From Aegilops tauschii subsp. strangulata (taxonomy: Eukaryota > Streptophyta > Magnoliopsida > Poales > Poaceae), in assembly GCF_002575655.3 (NCBI RefSeq), contig NC_053040.3, positions 352,599,267 through 352,663,266 of the forward strand: DNA of 64,000 bases. The letters are read 5' to 3'. The position numbers and the translations under genes are program-made. Below are positions 56,087 through 64,000 of this stretch, piece after piece. Under the pieces are notes generated by a model. It had not been told where the DNA came from. It made no database searches and saw only the letters and a list, made by a program, of their open reading frames with translations. Numbering within the stretch: the stretch's first letter is position 1; each line of letters begins with the position of its first letter.

Positions 56087-57130
56087 CTAATCCCGAAGGT
56101 ACACGGAGTATGCGATGGTGATCTTATCAACTTTGGAATCACTTCCAACATACATCGTCACCTCGCCCTCAACTAGTCTCTGTTCATTTTGTAACTCCTT
56201 TTTCAAGTTACTAATCTTAGCAACTGAACCGGTATCAAATACACAGGGGCTACTATGAACACTAGTAAAGTACACATCAATAACATGTATATCAAATATA
56301 CCATTTTTCACTTCGCCATCCTTCTTATCCGCAAAGTATTTGGGGCAGTTCCGCTTCCAGTGACCATTTCCTTTGCAGTAGAAGCACTCAGTTTTAGGCT
56401 TGGGTCTAGCTTTGGGCTTCTTCATGGGAGCGACAACTTGTTTGCTGTTCTTCTTGAAGTTCCCTTTCTGTCCCTTGCCGTATTCCTTGAAACTAGTGGT
56501 TTTGTTAACCATCAACACTTGATGCTCTTTCTTGATTTCTACCTTCGTCGATTTCAGCATCGCGAAGAGCTTGGGAATTGTTTTCGTCATCCCTTGCATA
56601 TTATAGTTCATCACGAAGTTCTAGTAGCTTGGTGATAGTGACTAGAGAACTTTGTCAATCACTATCTTATCTGGAAGATTAACTCCCACTTGATTCAAGA
56701 GATTGTAGTATCCAGACATTCTGAGCACATGCTCACTAGTTGAGCTATTTTCCTCCATCTTGTAGGCAAAGTACTTGTCAGAGGTCTCATACCTCTCGAC
56801 ATCGGCATGAGTCTGAAATACCAATTTCAGCTCTTGGAACATCTCATATGGTCCATGACGTTCAAAACGTCTTTGAAGTCCCGATTCTAAACCATAAGGC
56901 ATGGCGCACTAAACTATCAAGTAGTCATCATGTTGAGCTTGTCAAACATTCATAACGTCTGCATCAGCTCCTGCAATAGGTCTGTCACCTAGCGGTGCAT
57001 CAAGGACATAATTCTTCTGTGCAGCAATGAGGATAAACCTCATATCACGGACCCAGTCCGCATCATTGCTAGTATCATATTTCAACTTATTTTTCTCTAG
57101 GAACATATGCAAAATAAACGGGGAGCAACA
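56087..57130 (-). pseudogene. gag: Outer Copia gag and protease
   Basis: The N-terminal capsid part is at 56642-57100 (ESGLQRRFERHGPYEMFQEL, SEHVLRMSGYYN). A 175-codon part (56087-56614) carries an intact zinc knuckle CFYCKGNGHWKRNC and the single protease site FDTGSVAKISN. A stop or shift at 56615-56641 separates them. Compared with Angela, the knuckle is complete and the protease site is not duplicated. Confidence 0.85.
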
Positions 57131-58346
57131 TTTTGAGCTATTGATCTACAACATAATTTGCAAATACTATCAGGACTAAGTTCATGATAAATTAAGTTCA
57201 ATTAATCAAATTACTTAATAACTCCCACTAAGATAGACATCCCTCAAGTCATCTAAATGATACTTGATCCAAATCAACTAAACCATGTCCGATCATCATG
57301 TGAGATGGAGGAGTCTTCAATGGTGAACATCTCTATGTTGATCATATCTACTATATGATTCACGTTCGACCTTTTGGTCTCCAGTGTTCGGCCATGTTTG
57401 TACATGCTAGGCTCGTCAAGTTTAACCCGAGTATTCGGCATGTGCAAAAATGTCTTGCACCCATTGTATGTGAACGTAGAGTCTATCACACCCGATCATC
57501 ACGTGGTGTCTCACCACGATGAACTTTCGCAATGGTGCATACTCAGGGAGAACACTTATACCTTGAAATTTTAGTTAAGGGATCATCTTATAATGCTACC
57601 GCCGTACTAAGCATAATAAGATGCATAAAAGATAAACATCACATGCAATCAAAATATGTGACATGATATGGCCATCATCATCTCGTGCTTTTGATCTCCA
57701 TCTCCAAAGCATCGACCTGATCTCCATCATCATCGGATCGACACCTTGATCTCCATCGTTGCGTCGTGGTCGTCTCGCCAACTATTGTTAACTCATAGCG
57801 GTAAAGTAAAGCAATTACATGGCGTTTGTATTTCATACAATAAAGTGACAACCATAAGGCTCCTGCTGGTTGCCTGATAACTTACAAAACATGATCATCT
57901 CATACAGTAACATATATCACATCATGTCTTGACCATATCACATCACAACATACCCTGCGAAAACAAGTTAGACGTCCTCTACTTTGTTGTTGCAAGTTCT
58001 ACGTGGCTGCTACGGGTTTCTAGCAAGAACCGTTCTTACCTACGGCAAAAACCACAACGGTGATTCGTCAAGTTTGCTGTTTTAACGTTCTTCAAGGACC
58101 GGCTATAGTCAAATTCGATTCAACTAAAGTAGGAGAAATAGACACCCGCCAGCCACCTTTATGCAAAACTAGTTGCATGTCGGTCGATGGAACCGGTCTC
58201 ATGAACGTGGTCATGTAAGGTTGGTCCGGGCCGCTTCATCCAACAATACCGCTGAATCAAAATAAGACATTGGTGGTAAGCAGTATGATGATCACCGTCC
58301 ACAACTCTTTGTGTTCTACTCGTGCATATCATCTATTCATAGACCT
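57131..58346 (-). other. Outer Copia 5' leader, primer site deleted
   Basis: Similar to 12321-13550 of Angela. At 58346 it joins the middle of the LTR directly: the last leader sequence in common is CTACTCGTGCATA-CATC near 58315-58335. The primer-binding site and about 590 bp of R/U5 are missing. Confidence 0.75.
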
Positions 58347-59519
58347 CTTCCTTCTCTCTTCCCCTCTTTCCTTCCCCTTCCGGTTTGACCCATATGGGGG
58401 GCGCAGCAGCCCCTGCTAGCTGTTGTGTTTCCCCTCTTGGCCCATTAGGCCCATATCTTTGCCGGGGGTGCTCGGAACCCCTTCCGGTGACCCGATATGT
58501 ACCCGGTACCCTCCGGAACACTTCTGGTGTCCGAATACTATCATCCTATATATCAATCTTTACCTCTCGACCATTCCGAGACTCCTCTCCATGTCCATGA
58601 TCTCATCCGGGACTCCGAACAAAATCCGGTCTCCAAATTGCATAACTCATATAATACAAAATCGTCATCGAACGTTAAGCGTGCGAACCCTACGAGTTCG
58701 AGAACTATGTATACATGACCGAGACACCTCTCTGGTCAATAACTAATAGTAGAACCTGAATGCTCATATTGGCTCCTACATATTCTACGAAGATCTTTAT
58801 CGGTCGAACCGTAATGACAACATACGTTATTCCCTTTGTCATCGGTATGTTGCATGCCTGAGATTCGATCGTCGGTATCTCCATACCTAGTTCAATCTCG
58901 TTACCGGCAAGTCTCTTTACTCATTCTGTAATACATCATACCGCAACTAACTCATTAGTCACTTTGCTTGCAAGGCTTCTTATAATGTGCATTACCGAGA
59001 GGGCCCAGAGATACCTCTCCGATACTCGGAGTGACAAATCCTAATCTCGATCTATGCCAACCCAACAAACACGTTCGGAGATACCTATAGGGCATCTTTA
59101 TAATCTCCCAGTTACGTTGTGAAGTTTGATTGCACACAAGGTATTCCTCCGATATCCAGGAGTTGCATAATCTCATAGTCGAAGGAATATGTATTTCACA
59201 TGAAGAAAGCAGTAGCAAAAGAACTGAACAATCAATATGCTAACTAACGGATGGGTTTTGTCCATCACATCATTATCCTAATGATGTGATCCCGTTCATC
59301 AAATGACAACACATGTCTATGGTTAGGAAACATAACCATCTTTGATTAACGAGCTAGTCTAGTAGAGGCTTACTAGGGACACAGTGTTTTGTCTATGTAT
59401 CCACACATGTATCAAGTTTCCGGTTAATACAATTCTAGCATGAATAATGAACATTTATCATGATATAAGGAAATATAAAATAACAACTTTATTATTGCCT
59501 CTAGGGCATATTTCCTTCA
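58347..59519 (-). repeat. Outer Copia 5' LTR, truncated
   Basis: 1173 bp. It starts at the equivalent of position 2015 in the left copy (CTTCCTTCTCTCTTCCCC) and ends CATATTTCCTTCA, followed by TTTTT. It provides the reference for the piece missing at 2396-5831. Confidence 0.88.
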
Positions 59520-59524
59520 TTTTT

Positions 59525-61525
59525 GTGGCAACATTGTTCATAGTAGCAACACCAATGGTTGTGTCAAATATGAGCATGTTAGCTGCTCAGATCCAATGGA
59601 GGTGGCCAGCGCCATAGGCATATGCGTTCAAATCCATGCAACTTCATACTAGATAGCCCTTTTTTCAAGTTTTTTTTCATTACTTGTGGTACTGTAAGTT
59701 TATGAGTTTTCCCACAAACTAGTTGACACAAAAAGGCCCCATGCCCAAGGATTTTATTTTTGAGGCTTTTTTCATTTTTCTTTGAAATTTTCCAATCTTG
59801 GGTCAAACTTGTAATGTTGACCATTCATACCAAATGGCTTGGACTTTGAACTTTAGTTGTGCCCACTGCATACACCACCAATGAAAAAAACTTAAAATGA
59901 TTTTATCCAATTTTCAGGACCAAACTACATCACACTTGTAGTTCAAATTTGAGCAATTCGCCATAATTCACTATAAATCCAGTAAATCGATGAAATATAG
60001 CAATAGTAGTTCGAAATTCATGAAACTTGGTCAGTGGGCTTCCAATGTGGTCCACTTAAGAGCAAAAATGAGAAGACCCAATGTTACAACTTATTCAAGC
60101 ACTTCCTTCACAAAATAATCATTTCTAGCACTTGAAAAATGGAAATAATATTTTTATCAACAAAAAAATTTGTGGCAACATTGTTCACTGTAGCAATGCC
60201 AATGGTTGTGCCAAATATGAGCATGTTAGTTGCTGAGATCCAATGAAAGTGGCCAGGGCCATAGGCATATGCGTTCAAATCCATGCAACTTTATACTAGA
60301 TAGCCCATTTTGTGAAGTTTTTTTTTCAAAATTTATGGTACTGCAAGTTTATAATTTTTCCCACAAACTGGTTGACACAAAAGGGCCCCATGCCCAATTT
60401 TTTTAGTTTTTGAGGCCTTTTTTTCTTTGAATTTTGCAATCTTGGATCAAACTTGCAATGTTGACCACTCATACCAAATGGATTGAAATTTGAACTTTGG
60501 TTGTGCCCACTGCATACACCACCAACGCAAGAAGCTTAAAATGATTTTATCCAATTTTCAGGACCAAACTACATCACACTTGTAGTTCAAATTTGAGCAA
60601 TTCGCCATAATTCACTATAAATCCAATAAATCAATGAAATATAGCAATAGTACTATAAAATTCATGAAACTTGGCTTGAGGGCTTCCAATGTGGTCCAGT
60701 ATAGAGGAAAAACGAGAAGACCCAATGCTACTACTTATTTCAAGCACTTCCTTCACACACAAAAAATCATTTCTGGCACTTAAAAATGGAAACAATATTT
60801 TTTATCAACAAAAAGATGTTTATTTGTGGCAACATTGATCACAGTAACAACACCAATGGTTGTGATGAGTATGTTAACTTCTTAGATCCAATGGAAGTGG
60901 CTAGGGCCATAGGCATATGCTTTCAAATCCATGCAACTTCATATTAGATAGCCCATTTTGCAAGTTTTTTTAACTTGTGGTACTGCAAGTTTATAATTTT
61001 TCCCACAAACTAGTTGACACAAAAGGGCCCCATGCCCAAGGATGTTAATTTTTTAGGCTTTTTTCATTTTCTTTTAATTTTTTCAAACTTGGGTCAAACT
61101 TGCAATGTTGACCATTCATACCAAATGGCTTGGAATTTGAACTTTGGTTGTGCGCACTTCATACACCACCAATGAAAAATCTTAAAATGATTTTATCCAA
61201 TTTCCAGGACCAAACTACATCACACTTGTAGTTCATATTTGAGCAATTCGCCATAATTCACTATAAATCCAGTAAATAGATTAAATAGAGCAATAGTACT
61301 TTGAAATTCATGAAACTTGGTTAGCAGGCTTACAATGTGGTCCACTTTAGAGGAAAAATGAGAAGACCCAATGTTACAACTTATTTCAAGCACTTCCTTC
61401 ACAATTTTTTTATTTCTAGCACTTGAAAATGGAAATAATATTTTTTATCAATAAAAAATGCTTTTTTGTGGCAAAATTGTTCACAGTAGTAACACCAACG
61501 GTTGTGCCAAATATGAACATAGTTG
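59525..61525 (+). repeat. Tandem array of ~645-bp units (three full, one partial)
   Basis: Unit starts by the motif TTTGTGGCAACATTG are at 59522, 60169, 60822 and 61465, giving spacings of 647, 653 and 643 bp. Each unit has the ordered landmarks ATAGGCATATGC, CAAACTGGTTGACACAAA-like, CCAAATGGCTTGGAATTTGA-like, AATTCGCCATAATTCACTA and CAAGCACTTCCTTCA. The last unit stops near 61525. With the piece at 921-1423 there were at least four units. No ORF. I cannot say whether it is a satellite or the inner repeat of a larger transposon. Confidence 0.85.
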
Positions 61526-61656
61526 TTTTATTTTATTTAACAAATGGGGTTAATCTAGCACTTGAAAAAAAATTAGTGTGCTCTACTTTGGGCAAATAAA
61601 TGTTAAAAATGTTGTGAATTGAACAAAAACACTTCTATTATAGTCAGACCATTCAT
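61526..61656. other. AT-rich spacer after the tandem array
   Basis: No gene seen. Contains the left outer flank of the hairpin described next (CTTCTATTATAG, about 61632-61643). Confidence 0.4.
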
Positions 61657-61712
61657 GCTTGCTTTGTGAACGAGATGATCATGAATTAAATCATCTCCTT
61701 CACAAAGCAAGC
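61657..61712. repeat. 23-bp inverted repeat, potential hairpin
   Basis: Arms 61657-61679 and 61690-61712 are complementary with one mismatch around a 10-nt loop. Weaker complementarity extends outward (CTTCTATTATA against TATAATAGAAG, about 61632-61642 and 61727-61737). It could be the tip of a small foldback element or a hairpin-forming transcript. The sequence does not match a MITE that I recognise. Confidence 0.6.
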
Positions 61713-63100
61713 GTTGATGATTTTATTATAATAGAAGTTGTTTAGTGCATCAGAATGACGATGCTTTTTAAGATGGTCTGCGAGCCTCTCGTGTGGCGAT
61801 GTGGAACTAACCTGAATCATATTTAATTGGGGGGTACGCTCAGGCGAGGCGCATACATATAGAAGTAAACTTACATAGCGGGCTAGTAGTGTGCGGCCCA
61901 ACCCACCTAGGGGCAACCCCGTCTTCAACCTCGCGCCTAGTGGCACAGGAGGAAATGTCCGAGAGCGCCTTCTTCTGCTACGCGCCATCGAGGGCTTGTT
62001 CATCCACATCTCTACGCCAAGAGACAGTCATGATACCACTAGTTAGAATTTATCTACTTTCCATCACATTCCCCTCCTCTTGCTTGATCTCTGACCATGA
62101 CCGATAACGCCATCGACATGCCGACTTCAACCGACACGGCCTTAGTGCTATCCTCGAAGAACCACTGTGTCCTTTAGCTTCGCATCGACAGCGTGAACCT
62201 ACAGGACAAAGATCGCAAGACCGAACGCCCTGAATCCTCGCCATCGTGGCCTTCTTAGCTTTTTGTAGTCGAGATCGCCATTGTCGATTCATCGCCTACT
62301 TCCCATCCCCGAGCTTGATAATGTGGTGTACAACCTTATTGTGAGCTCCATAGATTTTCCCTATCTCCTTGTGAACGTTTTCGTGTCGTAGTGCCATTAA
62401 CCGTGAATCCCCTTTGTCGAGCATGCACAAGCTCATGATGATGCTCCAGTGACCATTTGGTCATCTGCCCATATCAAACTGCACTGCACGCAGCCGTAGA
62501 GTGACATCAGCACAAAAACGTGTTCGAATCCGTGCTATAGAGCTATGTTGCCTACAATCACAAAACTCTGGCCATGATGGAACTCACCCACTGGCACCGT
62601 TTCCGTCCACCCTCGTCCACCCTGATGCCACCCAACAATGTGCAAGCGCACCAACAATCCGCAGAGGCCAAGATATCGTCCAGCCATCGCCGAAATCGGC
62701 CAGACCAGCAACTTTGCCCTGCATAGCTATCTGTCGGCGACTGGCTGCCCATTGGGTGATGTGGCCAAAGTTTATAGTGGGGCCACATGCCTGTATCCAG
62801 GTAACGGTCAAAGGTGTTGACCCTATGGAAATGGTTTGGCCTTATTTGAGGATTAGCTAGAGGGAGAAGGGCGAAAGTGAGGTGCGTTTGTTGCCATGGG
62901 TAAAACTGAGTAGAACTATGGAACCGAGGGCATGAAAATAGAAATCCCTTTAATGTTATACCCTTGTTTTCCCTTTAAAACATTATTTTAATAGCTTCAA
63001 TGATAGCTCGCGATAGCTCACATAGCTATAGCTCGAACCTCACCATGATGTTCCGAAAAAGCGGTTTAAAACCTTGGTATCGACCCTGAACCGAATTAAA
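61713..63100. other. Low-copy-looking sequence with no recognised gene
   Basis: About 1.4 kb of mixed composition. Open frames of 60-120 codons occur on both strands (for example minus 61686-62009 and plus 62501-62860), none with a recognisable domain. The minus frame 61686-62009 overlaps the hairpin. A short repeat of TAGCTC occurs at 63003-63032 (GATAGCTCGCGATAGCTCAC). I see nothing else to support a gene. Confidence 0.4.
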
Positions 63101-63129
63101 CTTTTGGGAAACTGTCAGAGGCCCACCAG

Positions 63130-63696
63130 TAGGCGATTAGGGTTTCACAGAGGTTGGTGGCACCCGCGGACTTGATCAGTGGGGCACACCTGAGATCGCC
63201 GGCTGGAGATGGCAACATCCCCAAGGCCGAGGGCAGCAAAGAAGTCAGGGCCATGTCACCCAAGTCCGCTAGGGCTCGTCTCGAGGAACACCTAGGGAAA
63301 GGGGCATCGAAGAAGTGGATGGTGGCGGGGAAGGTTCTACGTGGCAACATATCCCACATCTAGACGGTCTCCAACACCATGCGCCCCACATAGGATAACC
63401 CTAAGGGCCTTATCTTCCGTCAAGTGGGCAAGGACATGTTCGTTGTGGAGTTCGCAACACAGCGCTATCATGATTGCTTGTGGGAGGGATCCCCATGGAA
63501 CAAAGGCAAACATGTGGTGATCTTGTCGAAGTTCGATGGGTTCATGTGCCCGTCGAAACTCAAGTTTAATCGTCTCCAGGTTTGGGATAGAGTTCTGAAT
63601 CTTCCCTTTAATCTTCGTGATGAAGCATGGAGCATGTCAATAGCAAAGAAGATTGACAAGGAAGCTACTTTGGTTTACTTTTATCTTGGTGGAGGT
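63130..63696 (+). pseudogene. DUF4283-like ORF fragment, cut by an LTR
   Basis: Two parts in one frame, 63154-63363 and 63424-63687, separated by stops at 63361-63363 and 63391-63393. The first contains KKWMVAGKVLRGN, the second has VEFATQRYHDCLWEGSPWN and LQVWDRVLNLPFNLRDEAW. This pattern is that of the plant DUF4283 region, which often precedes a CX2CX4HX4C knuckle in LINE-type ORFs and related proteins. The knuckle part is missing, because an LTR starts at 63697. The start is not fixed. Confidence 0.65.
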
Positions 63697-64000
63697 TGAT
63701 ACGTCTCCGACGTATCTATAATTTTTGATTGTTTCATGCTATCATATTATAATATTGAATATTTTGTACACAATTTTATATCATTTCGGGGGACTAACCT
63801 ATTAACTCAGTGCCTAGTGTCTGTTGTTGTTTTCTGCTTAATTTTTGGTTTTCCAGGAAATCTGTACCAAATGGAGTCCAAATGCTACAAAACTTTTTGA
63901 TGATTTTTTCCTCGACAAAAGAGACCCTAGAAGCTTTGGGAGGAGACAAGACGAGAAGTCAGGAGACAGCCAGGAAACAGGGCGCGCCCAGGGGGTAGGC
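63697..64000 (+). mobile_element. Start of a further Gypsy LTR, runs off the window
   Basis: Begins TGATACGTCTCCGACGTATC at 63697. The reverse complement of the gag-nested element's LTR end (TGATACGTCTCCAACG) is nearly identical, and both share ACTAACCTATT downstream. It is therefore a related LTR in plus orientation. The GC-rich GGGCGCGCCCAGGGGG near 63980 corresponds to the GC block of those LTRs. The other end and the TSD lie outside. Confidence 0.75.

Larger units (their letters stand above)
1424..59519 (-). mobile_element. Outer Copia LTR retrotransposon (WIS/Angela-like), host of the whole nest
   Basis: The left LTR starts TGTTGGGAAACG at 1424 and the right LTR ends CATATTTCCTTCA at 59519. 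Both are flanked by TTTTT (1419-1423 and 59520-59524). The internal domain (53301-58346) encodes a minus-strand Copia order, gag, protease, integrase, RT, RNase H, all degraded. The left (3') LTR is split by a truncated Sabrina-like element and by the Fatima-like element. The right (5') LTR lacks roughly 590 bp plus the primer-binding site. LTR segments differ at about 8% of positions by eye, the highest in the window, so this is the oldest complete insertion. Confidence 0.88.

Noticed and set aside
59525..61525. CACTA transposon internal repeats
   Set aside because: No CACTA terminal sequence or transposase is visible in the window. The idea stays open but cannot be supported here.
61686..62009. 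Possible host gene, minus strand, 107 codons
   Set aside because: No recognised domain, no splice context, and the 3' end overlaps the inverted repeat. Not enough support for a gene call.

Overview
The window is intergenic DNA from a large grass genome, almost certainly a Triticeae species (wheat, Aegilops or a close relative). I infer this from element families recognised by sequence: an Angela/WIS-type Copia, an Athila-lineage Gypsy of the Sabrina type, and a Fatima-like Gypsy. I see no bacterial, organellar, tRNA or rRNA gene and no convincing host protein gene. Family names come from memory of terminal and coding sequences, not from a search. The nesting itself rests on LTR boundaries and 5-bp target-site duplications (TSDs) read directly.

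Layout. Host sequence remains only at 1-1423 and 59520-64000. A tandem array with a unit of about 645-650 bp lies on both sides (921-1423 and 59525-61525). It was split by one insertion, an old WIS/Angela-like Copia (1424-59519, TSD TTTTT). Everything between lies inside that element. Its left LTR received a Sabrina-like Gypsy, now truncated (2396-5831), and a Fatima-like Gypsy (5887-52714, TSD ATCAT). The Fatima left LTR received a Sabrina Gypsy (6013-43664, TSD ATACC). The Sabrina left LTR received a young Angela (6568-15288, TSD CTTAT) and a chromodomain Gypsy (16027-35293, TSD CAGGA). The gag of that chromovirus received a non-autonomous Gypsy (22947-31193, TSD CGCAC). All seven elements lie on the minus strand, so each left LTR is a 3' LTR.

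Relative age by LTR mismatch, counted by eye, agrees with the nesting: outer Copia about 8%, Fatima about 5%, chromovirus about 4%, Sabrina about 3%, the gag-nested element about 2%, Angela about 1%.

Coding content is retrotransposon gag, protease, reverse transcriptase, RNase H and integrase in various states of decay. Four less ordinary pieces stand out: a spliced antisense gene with its own TATA-like element inside the Fatima copy (44452-47651); an intact coiled-coil ORF ahead of gag in the chromovirus (31657-32388); a long acidic CCHC-containing ORF as the only coding capacity of the gag-nested element (27426-29478); and a small 3' ORF in Sabrina behind a candidate intron (37057-37419). 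The right edge holds a decayed DUF4283-type ORF cut by the start of another LTR (63697).
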